The position numbers and the translations under genes are program-made. Shown piece by piece: positions 8,584 to 17,643 of a stretch of DNA of 64,000 bases. The stretch comes from Cytophagales bacterium (GTDB lineage Bacteria; Bacteroidota; Bacteroidia; Cytophagales; Spirosomataceae). Numbering within the stretch: the first letter of the stretch is position 1; each line of letters starts with the position of its first letter. The notes below the pieces were generated by a model. It had not been told where the DNA came from, did not search any database, and worked only from the letters and a program-made list of their open reading frames with translations. The stretch covers positions 59,144 through 123,143 of the forward strand of contig JAAFJP010000019.1 in the NCBI GenBank assembly GCA_013298125.1, in the 5' to 3' direction.

Positions 8584-9822
8584 ATGAAAAAGCTACGCTG
8601 TTTTTCTCTCGTACTCGTTTATTTGATTTCTTCCAAAATTTTTGCTCAAAATGATGCTTCATCCATCAATGATTTGATGCAAAAAGGACAATTTGCTCAG
8701 GCTTTATCTTTGCTCGAAAAACTAAATATTGGTGATAGTACAACCAATGATTTACTCGAAAAACAAGCCTTTTGCAACTACAAATTAGGGCGACTGAACG
8801 AAGCTAAAGAATTGTACAATTCCGTTTTACAGAAAAACCCTCAAAGCGTTGGATTGTTGTTGCAATTGGCAACGATTTATGAAAAAGATTTCAATTTATC
8901 AGAGGCTTTCAAATCTTATGCTCAATTGTACAAAATAGATTCTTTGAACACTTTTTACATCAAAGAATTAGCCCGAATTAGTGTCAGAATGGAGAAAGCT
9001 GACAAAGCTATTTCGTTCTTAGAAAAAGCCATAAAATTAGACAATAACGACCTCGAAAGTCTGACTTCTTTGGCAAATTTATACCTCAATATTCCCAAAG
9101 ATGATTTGGCAGAACCTTTGATAAAAAGAGCCTTTGAATCGGATAGCTCCTCCATCAAAACTCGCCATTTACGAAGTAGATTAGCATACAGAAGTTCTGA
9201 TTTTAAAGGAGTTATCCGTGAAATTGAATTTACGATGGCTTTGGGAGATAGTTCGAGTTACTACCAACGTTTGTTAGGGACATCCTACTATCACGACAAT
9301 CAGAGTTCTAAATCTATCGCTACTTTCAAGCGATTAATTACCGTGGGCGAAGACAAAGAAAATGTACGGGCTGGTTTGGGTTATGCCTTGTTGAAATCTA
9401 CTGAAAATGACCGAATGATACTCCATGAATCTCTCCAAAATTTTAATGAAGCAAGAAACTTAGGAATGTCTGATTATTTAGAAGATTATGAAATTGCCTC
9501 GGCGGAAGCATATACAAAATTAGGAGATATTGATATAGCAATTAGGAAGTTGGGGCGGCTTTTACATCGTCCCAAAGCGGTATTCTTGACAGCCGAAATA
9601 TATGACAAAAAGAAGAATGACAAAGAGATGGCTTTACTCTTTTATCAAGAATATATCAAAGCCTGTGGGAAGCAAAAAAAGCCTACGCCTGACTGTAATT
9701 TTATCGCCTTGGCGACTCAAAGAATCAACGAATTGAATCCGACATTGAAGTTGGGATTACCGAAAGTTATTGCTCAAAAAGATTCTATTGAGGTGGAGGT
9801 TGATACGGTTCGGCATGATTAA
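8584..9822 (+). CDS. Secreted TPR-repeat protein
   Basis: I start at the ATG at 8584 rather than an in-frame ATG 69 bases upstream, because it gives a clean Sec signal peptide (MKKLRCFSLVLVYLISSKIFAQ). The mature part, about 390 residues, consists of tetratricopeptide-like helical pairs (for example GRLNEAKELYNSVLQKNPQ, LSEAFKSYAQLYKIDSLN, ADKAISFLEKAIKLDNND), so it is a periplasmic or surface scaffold. The C-terminal region (MALLFYQEYIKACGKQ) is a last TPR-like hairpin. There is no catalytic motif. It is monocistronic, and Uma2 follows after 66 bases. Function beyond protein-protein contacts is not known. Confidence 0.85.
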   Translation: MKKLRCFSLVLVYLISSKIFAQNDASSINDLMQKGQFAQALSLLEKLNIGDSTTNDLLEKQAFCNYKLGRLNEAKELYNSVLQKNPQSVGLLLQLATIYEKDFNLSEAFKSYAQLYKIDSLNTFYIKELARISVRMEKADKAISFLEKAIKLDNNDLESLTSLANLYLNIPKDDLAEPLIKRAFESDSSSIKTRHLRSRLAYRSSDFKGVIREIEFTMALGDSSSYYQRLLGTSYYHDNQSSKSIATFKRLITVGEDKENVRAGLGYALLKSTENDRMILHESLQNFNEARNLGMSDYLEDYEIASAEAYTKLGDIDIAIRKLGRLLHRPKAVFLTAEIYDKKKNDKEMALLFYQEYIKACGKQKKPTPDCNFIALATQRINELNPTLKLGLPKVIAQKDSIEVEVDTVRHD

Positions 9823-9888
9823 TAAAATTCATTTGTTAAGATTTATCTTTATGATTATTTTTGTAACAGAACTTAATTAGATTTCTGA

Positions 9889-10545
9889 ATGTCTATCCGA
9901 GAAAAACTTTTACAACGTCCTGACGTTGAAGCAATTATACAAGGAATTCAAACACAATTAGCGGATGAATCAATCCGCCGCCATGACTTTTTGCAATGGG
10001 TTGATGAAAGTGTCAAGGCTGAATTTATTAACGGTGAGGTTATTTTGCATTCACCTGTAAAGGCAAGACATCTCAATGTGACGGACTTACTTTCAACAAG
10101 TATGAGTTTTTATGCTCGCCTAAATCAATTAGGTAGAGTTTTCGTTGAAAAAGCAATGGTTCATCTTACACGTAATGATTATGAACCAGATATTATTTTT
10201 TACAGAAAAGAAGTCTCAGACACTTTTACAGATGATTTAATGCTTTTTCCAGCTCCTGATTTGGTGGTAGAAATTCTTTCAAAACGTACTGCCAAAAGAG
10301 ATAGAGGCGTAAAGTTTGAGGATTATGCTTTTCACCAAATTCCTGAATATTGGATTATTGACCCTGAGAAAGAATTTGTTGAATTATATTTCCTTTCGGT
10401 AGATAAAACCTCTTATATTTTATCAGGAAAATATCAAGGTGAAGCCATCATTAAATCAAGAGCAATGCCAGGTTTTATGATTCCTACCGAAGCTATTTTT
10501 GATGAACAGGCTAATACGTTGGCTTTGAAAGAGTTGATGGGGTAA
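9889..10545 (+). CDS. Uma2 family (DUF820) PD-(D/E)XK endonuclease-like protein
   Basis: The 218-residue cytosolic protein has the Uma2/DUF820 signature. Residues 35-60 give EFINGEVILHSPVKARH, residues 95-105 give NDYEPDIIFYRKE, and the core near 115-160 gives PDLVVEILSKRTAKRDRGVKFEDY followed by PEYWIIDPE, where the Asp, the Glu of VEIL and the Lys of the nuclease fold can be placed. The family is very common and multicopy in Cytophagales and cyanobacteria; its members are often called putative restriction endonucleases, but no function is established. It ends in a strong terminator and stands alone. Confidence 0.88.
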   Translation: MSIREKLLQRPDVEAIIQGIQTQLADESIRRHDFLQWVDESVKAEFINGEVILHSPVKARHLNVTDLLSTSMSFYARLNQLGRVFVEKAMVHLTRNDYEPDIIFYRKEVSDTFTDDLMLFPAPDLVVEILSKRTAKRDRGVKFEDYAFHQIPEYWIIDPEKEFVELYFLSVDKTSYILSGKYQGEAIIKSRAMPGFMIPTEAIFDEQANTLALKELMG

Positions 10546-10561
10546 GAGTAAAAATATTCTC

Positions 10562-10597
10562 AAAGGGTTCATTTTGTAATAAAATGAACCCTTTTTT
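10562..10597 (+). terminator. Rho-independent terminator after the Uma2 gene
   Basis: The perfect stem AAAGGGTTCATTTT/AAAATGAACCCTTT has a five-base loop and continues into a T run, 17 bases after the stop codon. Confidence 0.9.
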
Positions 10598-10757
10598 GTT
10601 TTAATTTATACAACTACCTATTTTTATAAATACCTCATATTCAGATATTTATAAATCAATTAAAAAATAACAGTTTCACCACCCATCAAAAATACCTAAA
10701 ATTCATGATAATTTACCATAAAAATTGACTCTATTTCAAGAACTTTGTAACATGAAA

Positions 10758-10827
10758 AAGCCCCCTAACCCCCAGAGGGGGAATTTTATTCACTTCCAAC
10801 GTTCCCCCTCTGGGGGTTAGGGGGCTT
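10758..10827. repeat. Perfect 26-bp GC-rich hairpin just upstream of ilvC
   Basis: Left arm 10758-10783 (AAGCCCCCTAACCCCCAGAG and on) and right arm 10802-10827 are exact reverse complements with an 18-base loop. The hairpin ends 17 bases before the ilvC ATG and would be part of its mRNA leader if the promoter lies upstream. A word near it, GAACTTTG at 10740-10747, is one mismatch from the -7 consensus, but no matching -33 was found. Confidence 0.85.
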
Positions 10828-10844
10828 GGACTTCAATTATTTTT

Positions 10845-12329
10845 ATGGCAAATTATTTCAATACGCTTCCTCTCAGAGAAAAACTTAATCAATTAGGTGT
10901 TTGTGAATTTATGGATATTAGTGCTTTTGGAGACGGTGTACAGGCATTAATTGGTAAAAAAATCGTAATCGTGGGTTGTGGAGCTCAGGGCTTGAACCAA
11001 GGTCTGAATCTTCGTGATTCTGGTTTGGATGTTTCTTATGCTCTTCGTCAGGAGGCAATTGATGGTAAACGTCAATCTTGGAAAAGTGCTTCTGAAAACA
11101 ATTTCAATGTAGGTACTTACGAGCAATTGATTCCTTCGGCTGATTTGGTGATTAACCTTACGCCCGACAAACAACATACTTCGGTGGTTTCGGCGGTGAT
11201 GCCTTTGATGAAACAAGGAGCTACACTTTCGTATTCGCATGGTTTCAATATCGTGGAAGAAGGAATGCAAATCCGTAAGGATATCACCGTAATTATGGTG
11301 GCTCCAAAATGCCCAGGAACAGAAGTTCGTGCGGAATATGTACGTGGTTTTGGTGTACCAACTTTGATAGCCGTTCACCCAGAAAACGACCCAGAAGGAA
11401 AAGGTTGGGCGTATGCAAAGGCGTATTGTGCAGGTACTGGCGGACACCGTGCAGGCGTGTTGAAATCGTCGTTTGTGGCAGAGGTAAAATCTGATTTAAT
11501 GGGCGAGCAAACAATTCTTTGTGGTTTGTTGCAAACAGGTTCAATCCTTTGTTTCGACAAAATGATTGAGAAAGGAATTGATGCTGGATATGCTTCTAAA
11601 TTCATCCAATACGGTTGGGAAACCATCACCGAAGCCTTGAAACAAGGGGGTATCACGGGTATGATGGACAGATTATCAAATCCTGCGAAAATCAAGGCGT
11701 TTGAAATTTCGGAAGAATTGAAAAATATCATGCGTCCATTGTTCCAAAAGCACCAAGACGACATTATGAGTGGGTTTTTCTCTCAGACCATGATGGAAGA
11801 CTGGGCAAATGATGATAAGAATCTCTTGACTTGGAGAGCCGCAACGGGCGAAACTGCCTTTGAAAAAACACCTGCGGGGGCGGTAAAAATCGCTGAACAA
11901 GAATATTTTGACAACGGTCTTTTGATGGTTGCGATGGTACGTGCGGGTGTGGAATTGGCTTATGAAACAATGGTTGAAGCGGGCATCATCGAAGAGTCGG
12001 CTTACTACGAATCATTGCATGAAACACCATTGATTGCAAACACGATTGCTCGTAGAAAATTATTTGAAATGAACTCAGTAATTTCTGATACAGCTGAATA
12101 CGGATGTTATTTATTTGACCATGCTTGTAAGCCTCTTTTGGCAGATTTTATGAAAACCGTAAATACTGACATCATCGGAACAAACTTCAATGCTGGCAAA
12201 GATGACGGCGTGGATAACAGAGCATTAAATGCTGTGAACAAGGCTTTACGTACACACTCGATTGAGATTGTGGGGGATAGATTACGTGCTGCGATGGGGG
12301 CTATGAAGGCAATTGCGACGGTGGCGTAG
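10845..12329 (+). CDS. ilvC: Ketol-acid reductoisomerase (class II, long form)
   Basis: This enzyme isomerises and reduces acetolactate or acetohydroxybutyrate with NADPH, the second step of valine and isoleucine synthesis (and leucine through leuA). At 494 residues it is the long class II form known from Escherichia coli IlvC, with a duplicated C-terminal knotted domain. The Rossmann motif [17 protein letters not shown] starts at about residue 45, and the catalytic-region segments [21 protein letters not shown] and [13 protein letters not shown] are intact. The start at 10845 gives the usual [14 protein letters not shown] opening. No other ilv or leu gene is adjacent; leuA lies 16 kb away on the other strand. 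A 26-bp perfect hairpin lies right before the start, and a terminator follows. Confidence 0.97.
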   Translation: MANYFNTLPLREKLNQLGVCEFMDISAFGDGVQALIGKKIVIVGCGAQGLNQGLNLRDSGLDVSYALRQEAIDGKRQSWKSASENNFNVGTYEQLIPSADLVINLTPDKQHTSVVSAVMPLMKQGATLSYSHGFNIVEEGMQIRKDITVIMVAPKCPGTEVRAEYVRGFGVPTLIAVHPENDPEGKGWAYAKAYCAGTGGHRAGVLKSSFVAEVKSDLMGEQTILCGLLQTGSILCFDKMIEKGIDAGYASKFIQYGWETITEALKQGGITGMMDRLSNPAKIKAFEISEELKNIMRPLFQKHQDDIMSGFFSQTMMEDWANDDKNLLTWRAATGETAFEKTPAGAVKIAEQEYFDNGLLMVAMVRAGVELAYETMVEAGIIEESAYYESLHETPLIANTIARRKLFEMNSVISDTAEYGCYLFDHACKPLLADFMKTVNTDIIGTNFNAGKDDGVDNRALNAVNKALRTHSIEIVGDRLRAAMGAMKAIATVA

Positions 12330-12372
12330 TAAGTTCAATTAGCAATAATCAGAATAAAATTTGATTCCTTTT

Positions 12373-12413
12373 ACGGAAGCCTTCGCTTTGAGCAAAGGCT
12401 TCCGTTTTTTTTA
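12373..12413 (+). terminator. Rho-independent terminator of ilvC
   Basis: Stem ACGGAAGCCTT/AAGGCTTCCGT with an 11-base loop, followed by a run of eight T residues. Its tail touches the stop codon of the regulator relic on the other strand. Confidence 0.9.
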
Positions 12414-12560
12414 TACATCTCCCCTATTCCGCACCGCATATATCGCCAATCCTACACGTGTTTTTACTTCCAATTTCTCGAAAAGAGCATCACGATAACC
12501 CTCTACTGTGCGAGGACTGCAATGTTCAGAAATAATTGTAATTCTCTGACTATCAAACCA
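12411..12560 (-). pseudogene. Relic of a LuxR/NarL-type response regulator (C-terminal HTH only)
   Basis: On the minus strand, from 12560 to the TAA at 12411-12413, an open frame without a start codon reads about 49 residues. These include SQRITIISEHCSPRTVEGYR and FEKLEVKTRVGLAIYAVRN, which is the recognition half of a GerE/LuxR DNA-binding domain as found at the end of Bacteroidota NarL-type response regulators. In-frame upstream there is a stop (TAA), and no receiver domain can be found in any frame of the 12561-12720 gap. It is therefore a decayed remnant, not a gene. It lies 160 bases from an intact histidine kinase gene whose own regulator is downstream, so it may record a lost neighbour or a replaced module. 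Confidence 0.8.
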
Positions 12561-12720
12561 TTAATTAGAATCTCAAAACTAAATCTCATTTTTTTTATCA
12601 ATTTTGTTTACTTCTAAACCAAATTCTACGACTAAATAAAATAATAGTCAAAAATGGATAAATGTGTGCAAGAGTTCTTAAATTGTTAGAAATAAACACT
12701 TTTTAATACCTACTAACCCG

Positions 12721-13818
12721 ATGAATTTTAAAACAGCCATTACTTTTATCATTCTTTTAATAACTTTCAACGGTTTATCAGCTCAAAATCTACGATTGGC
12801 TGATATTTGGCATTTGCAGAAGGGTGACTTTAAAAAAGATTCCATTCAAAAGATTTTAGAAAGAAATAGCTTAAACCTGAAATACAATGAAATAGTAACC
12901 ATTCAATTCCAAAGCTCTCAGAATCAAGATTTTATCTATCAATACCGAATTCAACAAGCCAACGATTTTGCTCAATGGCGTGAGCTTGGCACATCACCCA
13001 CTGTACAACTCCCTACCTTAGATGGTGGAAAATATACCTTCGAAATCAGTGCCAAAGAAGCCAATAATAAAGTGCTTTTTAGCTTGCCCATTAACGTTAG
13101 TCAGGTCTTTTGGCAAGAGTGGTGGTTTTTGCCTTCGATGGTTTTTTATGTATTGGCTATCATTGGTATTGGGGCGTATTTCTTTTCTATTTATAACCTC
13201 CGACAAAAAATAAAGGTAGAAGAAATCAGAAATCGGATTGCAGCAGATTTGCACGATGAGGTGGGTTCTAACCTCAATTCTATTGCCATTTTTGTTGAAT
13301 TATTACGTAAAAAATCCCCCGAAGACTTAAAACCGATATTGGACAGGATTACTTCAAACTCCACGGAATCTGTCCAATTGATGCAAGATACCATTTGGGC
13401 TATTCAAGCAAAAAATGATGATTTTCAGAAGTTTATTCTCAAAATGAGGGGCTTCGCTACGCAGGTTTTGGGGGCGAAGAATATCTCTTTATCTTTTGAT
13501 AATCAGGTGGTTAGCAACAAAAATCTATTTACGATGGAGCAACGTAAAAATGCTTATCTTATTTTTAAGGAAAGTGTCAATAACATCGTGAAACACGCCC
13601 AAGCCAGTAAAACCGATGTGAAAATTTGGAGTGAAAATAATCAAATCATGATACGAGTTGAGGACGACGGAATTGGATTTGATACCAATGAAAATTTTGA
13701 AGGAAACGGCTTGCAAAATTTTGAACAACGAGCCGAAGAATGTGACATGACCATAAAAATAGATTCAGAAATTGGAAAAGGAACGAGTATTATGTTGAGT
13801 GTTATGATAGATGTTTGA
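12721..13818 (+). CDS. NarL-type sensor histidine kinase (HisKA_3)
   Basis: This membrane sensor kinase has 365 residues. A signal peptide (to LSAQ, residue 21) is followed by a short periplasmic domain resembling the Y_Y_Y beta-sandwich found C-terminal to regulator propellers (YQYRIQQANDFAQWRELG to DGGKYTFEISAK). A membrane helix lies at about 136-158, then the HisKA_3 dimerisation helix with the phospho-acceptor His178 (IAADLHDEVGSNLNS), and a HATPase_c domain with the N box (FKESVNNIVKHAQ), G1 box (EDDGIGFD) and G2 box (GNGLQNFEQRAEE). No propeller precedes the Y_Y_Y-like part, so the sensory region is cut down. The response regulator gene follows after a 190-base gap carrying an inverted repeat. 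Confidence 0.93.
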   Translation: MNFKTAITFIILLITFNGLSAQNLRLADIWHLQKGDFKKDSIQKILERNSLNLKYNEIVTIQFQSSQNQDFIYQYRIQQANDFAQWRELGTSPTVQLPTLDGGKYTFEISAKEANNKVLFSLPINVSQVFWQEWWFLPSMVFYVLAIIGIGAYFFSIYNLRQKIKVEEIRNRIAADLHDEVGSNLNSIAIFVELLRKKSPEDLKPILDRITSNSTESVQLMQDTIWAIQAKNDDFQKFILKMRGFATQVLGAKNISLSFDNQVVSNKNLFTMEQRKNAYLIFKESVNNIVKHAQASKTDVKIWSENNQIMIRVEDDGIGFDTNENFEGNGLQNFEQRAEECDMTIKIDSEIGKGTSIMLSVMIDV

Positions 13819-13824
13819 GTAGTC

Positions 13825-13917
13825 GTTAAGTTTTAAGTCATTAAGTTGTTAAGTTAAGGACAAAATGAGCTATGAATTTTTTGAACTTAACAATTTATCA
13901 ACTTAAAACTTATCAAC
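13825..13917. repeat. Word-type inverted repeat (TTAAGTTGTTAAGTT) between kinase and regulator genes
   Basis: The left arm (13825-13856) is built from TTAAGTTTTAAGTCATTAAG-like words and the right arm (13884-13917) from their complements (AACTTAACAATTTATCAACT). It separates the histidine kinase from its response regulator. The same words recur at 25603-25687. Confidence 0.75.
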
Positions 13918-14011
13918 TTTTCGTCACCAATATTGGGGATTTTCTACTTAAACCACACCCGATAAATTTGTGTAAAAAAAGACGATGTTTACATTTTTAA
14001 TTAGAAATCTT

Positions 14012-14647
14012 ATGATTCGGGTCGTGATATTTGAGGATAATAAAAACCTCCGTGATAGCCTTGCCATGTATTTGGGCAGTAGTGAGGATTTTATGTTGGC
14101 AGGGGCTTTTGGCGATGCCCGAAATGCCCTTTGGGCAATCAAAAAGCATAAACCCGACGTGGTTTTGATGGATATTCAGATGCCTCATGTGAGTGGATTG
14201 GAGGCTACGCTCGACATAAAAAAGCTATACCCAGAAACCAAAATACTGATTCAGACTATCTATGAAGACGATGAAAGAATCTTTCAGGCGATATGTGCGG
14301 GGGCGAATGGGTACATCGTCAAAAGCCCAGACCCAGAGGTGTATGTGCAGGCGATAAAAGATGTTTTTGCTTCGGGTTCGTCGCTTTCGCCTAATATTGC
14401 GGCAAGAGTTTTGGCGATGTTTCAGAGTCAAAATGCGACGGCACACCAAACTTTTGTAGCCCTCACCAACCGAGAAAAAGAGGTTTTGGGTTGCATGACC
14501 AAAGGCATGAGCTACAAAATGATTGCCGATGCTTGTGATATTAGTTTCAACACGGTGCATACGCACGTAAAGAATATTTACGAAAAACTCCACGTCAATT
14601 CTGCCTCAGAAGCCGTTGTGAAGGCTTTGGAGTGGAAATTGGTTTAG
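14012..14647 (+). CDS. NarL/LuxR-type response regulator
   Basis: Receiver domain (residues 1-120) with the acidic pair in IFEDNKNLRDS, phospho-acceptor Asp54 (VLMDIQMPHVSG) and the conserved Lys in GYIVKSPDPE. A C-terminal GerE/LuxR helix-turn-helix follows (LTNREKEVLGCMTKGMSYKMIADACDISFNTVHTHVKNIYEKL). I start at ATG 14012, which gives MIRVVIFEDN, the normal family opening; an in-frame ATG at 13985 would add nine residues. It pairs with the kinase upstream. The subtilase-like gene begins 45 bases downstream on the same strand, so read-through from this gene is possible. Confidence 0.93.
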   Translation: MIRVVIFEDNKNLRDSLAMYLGSSEDFMLAGAFGDARNALWAIKKHKPDVVLMDIQMPHVSGLEATLDIKKLYPETKILIQTIYEDDERIFQAICAGANGYIVKSPDPEVYVQAIKDVFASGSSLSPNIAARVLAMFQSQNATAHQTFVALTNREKEVLGCMTKGMSYKMIADACDISFNTVHTHVKNIYEKLHVNSASEAVVKALEWKLV

Positions 14648-14691
14648 AGTGATTTTAAATTTAAGTAATTGATAATCAAACTATTAAAACG

Positions 14692-16503
14692 ATGGCAACA
14701 ATTGTTATTAAAGTAAATGACAGATATTTCTTACAAAGAATTACATATTCTAAAACTATTAATTTAGGGAAAATTAATATTGGAAAACCAAAGGATTTTT
14801 TTTCGGTCTCAAATATGGACACTATTTACGGAACAAATTTACTCCCAGGGCTTTTTCCATCAATAGATGTACAAAACAGTAAGATTATTTTTCAACGTAT
14901 ATTAGATAAAGTGGGGGCTTATCCTTTAATAAATTTATTTTCTGCAAAATACCCCTCTAATTTACTAATAGAGTCCAAATTCGCTGTGAGTTTAATGAGA
15001 CAGGCATTTCCAACAACACCATTAGTACAATCAGCATACGAAAATCTGTTGAACTATTATTATTTGGATATTGCAGATACGTCCGCTATAATAGTTTTAA
15101 TAGATACCTTAAAAAATTTACCAGGAGTAGATAAAGTTTATGTTAGAGGAGAATTATCAAGTATTAAAGCACCAATTATAAATCCTCCTAATACATTTGA
15201 TGCAATTCTCTGGGAAGGTATTGAATTTAAAGACAAATTTGTTCCAGTTGAAAATCTACCAGAACCTCGCCCGTCTTCTGAAAAAAAATCTGAAATATTA
15301 CCCGAAGCCAATACTGAAATAGCAAGTAATTTACCTGAAGCAAAGGCGGGTAATTTTGAAGAAATAAAGCTGGATAAAAATTTAATTCAAAATATATCAG
15401 TTCTTCCATTACCGCCCCCACCTCCACCTACAATACCACCTATTATACCAATCAATGATAAGATTACATCATTATTTAGTTATTGTGGTTTGAACAGTAC
15501 AGATAAAGTGAAAAAATTAATCACTGTTATGGATTTTGAGTTTGGGTGGAAGTCTGTGAATAATGATAGTGCATACTCAAGTCTTGCAAGCACTAGTCCC
15601 CCCAATAAAATATTTGGGGGTGGCACTAATGACAATGATCTACAATTCGCAAATCATGGACAAAAAACTTTAAATATTCTTTTTGGACAAAGAAATCCAA
15701 GAAGTAATCAAATTGATGGTTTATGCAAAGGTGCAACTGCAAAATTAGCCTCTCCTTCGTTTCCTACTATCAATGGTAAACAACCCGAACCTGCGTTAGT
15801 AAAAACTTTGGTGGATTCAGGTATGGTTAAAGGTGATATATTATTATTAGAGGTACAAAAAGATAGGTGGAATAGATTGGACTTACCCGTTGAGATTGAG
15901 TCGGCTCTTCATGCTGTAATAAGATTGGGTGTGAAAGCAGGTTACATTATCATTGAATGTGCAGCAAACGGCGGGCATAATTTGAATAATAACATTACGA
16001 ATGTCTCAAGAGTTCCTCTTTCAACGCTGCCTGCTGGCATACAAACAGTAGAGAATCCACCTGTTGATATTAGTACTAATGGTAATGGGACAGGCTCAAT
16101 CATGGTTGGCGGAAGAGATAACCAATTCAACATAGACAGAAGTCTAAATTATGGAAACAGGGTTGATTATTACTGTTTTGGTGAAACATCTTTGGTCTCA
16201 TCCTCACCTTTATTACCAACTACTGAAAATACATTTAGTGCAACTTCCTTAGCGGGTGCTATAACAACAGCACTGGTAGCTCATTTTCAGAGTGAAGCAA
16301 TGAATTTAGTAGCAGATGGAGGGATAGGAAGAAGGCTAACTATATCAGAAATAAAGCTATTATTAGGCTCAATTCCATACTCGGTAGATACGCCACCATC
16401 ACCGCCACCAATTTATCGAACCCCCATACGTACACCAAATGAAACTATTTTTCAGAATTTCTTGACTACTCGAGGAATAACTACGATGCCAATATTACCG
16501 TAA
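14692..16503 (+). CDS. Divergent subtilase-like (peptidase S8) protein without signal peptide
   Basis: The catalytic pattern of a subtilase can be read in the second half of the 603 residues: Asp near 280 (ITVMDFEFGW), His near 322 (ANHGQKTLNILFGQ), oxyanion Asn near 426 (IIECAANGGHN) and Ser near 519 (FSATSLAGAITTALVAHF, in place of the usual GTSxAxP). GLCKGATAKLASPSF resembles the family's G-A-P-A segment. Residues 1-235 resemble no domain I know; the part ending LKNLPGVDKVYVRGE is suggestive of an S8 propeptide end. A Pro-rich hinge (LPLPPPPPPTIPP) precedes the catalytic part. There is no signal peptide or membrane helix, so it is probably cytoplasmic. It is read with the 126-residue and membrane-protein genes downstream. 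Peptidase activity is inferred. Confidence 0.72.
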   Translation: MATIVIKVNDRYFLQRITYSKTINLGKINIGKPKDFFSVSNMDTIYGTNLLPGLFPSIDVQNSKIIFQRILDKVGAYPLINLFSAKYPSNLLIESKFAVSLMRQAFPTTPLVQSAYENLLNYYYLDIADTSAIIVLIDTLKNLPGVDKVYVRGELSSIKAPIINPPNTFDAILWEGIEFKDKFVPVENLPEPRPSSEKKSEILPEANTEIASNLPEAKAGNFEEIKLDKNLIQNISVLPLPPPPPPTIPPIIPINDKITSLFSYCGLNSTDKVKKLITVMDFEFGWKSVNNDSAYSSLASTSPPNKIFGGGTNDNDLQFANHGQKTLNILFGQRNPRSNQIDGLCKGATAKLASPSFPTINGKQPEPALVKTLVDSGMVKGDILLLEVQKDRWNRLDLPVEIESALHAVIRLGVKAGYIIIECAANGGHNLNNNITNVSRVPLSTLPAGIQTVENPPVDISTNGNGTGSIMVGGRDNQFNIDRSLNYGNRVDYYCFGETSLVSSSPLLPTTENTFSATSLAGAITTALVAHFQSEAMNLVADGGIGRRLTISEIKLLLGSIPYSVDTPPSPPPIYRTPIRTPNETIFQNFLTTRGITTMPILP

Positions 16504-16535
16504 AAATAATTTAAACAATAAAAATAATTATCAAA

Positions 16536-16916
16536 ATGGAAGACAATGAAAGACTGAGCCAACAAGGCTTAAGAGAAGTTAGTGAAAGTAAAGCAAAAGA
16601 ATTAAAACAATTTTTTGCTTCCGAAATCGGCTCAAAGTATGGTGTAAATCCAAAGGGCTATTTTATTGGAAAAACATTGCTGGGCAAAATGCTCATTGAA
16701 AACGAAGACGCTGCTGGTATCGTTATAAGTTTTGGTCTTGACGATACCATCGGAAAAGGTGGACAGATACAACTCGTGGTTGAACCTGCATCTGGGAAAA
16801 AGAAGAAGGATACAGCAAAAATCATGAGCAAACTTAAAAAATATTCAACATTAGACACTGGCGGACCTGATGGCGGAATAGCAATGATAAAACCTACTCC
16901 ACCGCCTAAACCATAA
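16536..16916 (+). CDS. Small hypothetical protein between the subtilase and a membrane protein
   Basis: I do not recognise this 126-residue soluble protein. The N-terminal 30 residues form a charged helix (ESKAKELKQFFASEIG). A compact central part follows (PKGYFIGKTLLGKMLIEN; GIVISFGLDD; QIQLVVEPASGKKKK), and the end is Pro-rich (MIKPTPPPKP), echoing the proline hinge of the subtilase. It starts 32 bases after the subtilase stop and the membrane-protein gene follows after 49 bases, so the three are probably cotranscribed. It might be an adaptor, substrate or inhibitor of the protease; this is guesswork from position only. Confidence 0.6.
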   Translation: MEDNERLSQQGLREVSESKAKELKQFFASEIGSKYGVNPKGYFIGKTLLGKMLIENEDAAGIVISFGLDDTIGKGGQIQLVVEPASGKKKKDTAKIMSKLKKYSTLDTGGPDGGIAMIKPTPPPKP

Positions 16917-16965
16917 TATTATTAATTTTTCTATATATATTGCAAGTAATAAATCTTGTGGTTGA

Positions 16966-17628
16966 ATGGAAAAATACTATAAAATCTTTGAATGGGCGTA
17001 CAATCTTAGTGTAGTAACGCTTATTATTCCTGTAATAGCTGCTATTTTTAGATGGAAGTTTCTAAACTTCTCTTTGAAAATAGCAGCTATTAATATTATA
17101 AAAATGTTGATAATAAGTACCATAGGCTTATATTTTTATTACACAGGAGAAAGTAATAGACTTTTATATAGCATAAGTACTTGCCTTGATATTATTTTGG
17201 TATCATTACTTCTACTCAGTATTTTCAATTTTAAGAAAGTGCTTAAATGGGGTTTAGTTTCACTTTGTATCATTTTCATTGGCTTAATGATTAAAGATTA
17301 TTTCAACACAAAAACTTTACTAAGTAGTTACCTCACTACTGCCGAAACTATTTTTGTCATTATTGCTTCAATTTTAATGCTTCGTAAAGTTGCACTTACC
17401 TATAAAAGTAGTTCCTATAAACGTTCTCTTATTTGGATACTTTCAGCCTTGCTTATTATGAATCTTTTTTCGATTTTGATTTCAACGTTAATGGAAAAAA
17501 TGTTATCGTATTCTAATGAATTCATGCAATTTTGTTTGTATTTATCTTCTCCTCTTTTTATCGTAATCACCAATCTCATGGTCGCTTATGGCTTCTATAT
17601 TATTCGTAATAAGGTGAGGGAGGCGTAG
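16966..17628 (+). CDS. Multi-pass membrane protein of unknown function
   Basis: The 220 residues are mostly hydrophobic, with about seven predicted membrane spans (for example NLSVVTLIIPVIAAIF, IIKMLIISTIGLYFYY, IILVSLLLLSIFNF, GLVSLCIIFIGLMI, IFVIIASILML, WILSALLIMNLFSILI, SSPLFIVITNLMVAYGFYII). There are short charged loops and no catalytic motif. Seven-span proteins of about this size are often found beside two-component genes in Cytophagales, and a kinase/regulator pair lies 2.3 kb upstream; a sensing role is possible but not shown. It is the last gene of the subtilase cluster and is followed by a strong terminator. Confidence 0.65.
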   Translation: MEKYYKIFEWAYNLSVVTLIIPVIAAIFRWKFLNFSLKIAAINIIKMLIISTIGLYFYYTGESNRLLYSISTCLDIILVSLLLLSIFNFKKVLKWGLVSLCIIFIGLMIKDYFNTKTLLSSYLTTAETIFVIIASILMLRKVALTYKSSSYKRSLIWILSALLIMNLFSILISTLMEKMLSYSNEFMQFCLYLSSPLFIVITNLMVAYGFYIIRNKVREA

Positions 17629-17643
17629 TATAACTTATCTTTC

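Noticed and set aside
10947..11970. Several overlapping open frames antisense to ilvC
   Set aside because: ilvC is complete and conserved in the + direction; the antisense frames have no domain similarity and mutually overlap.
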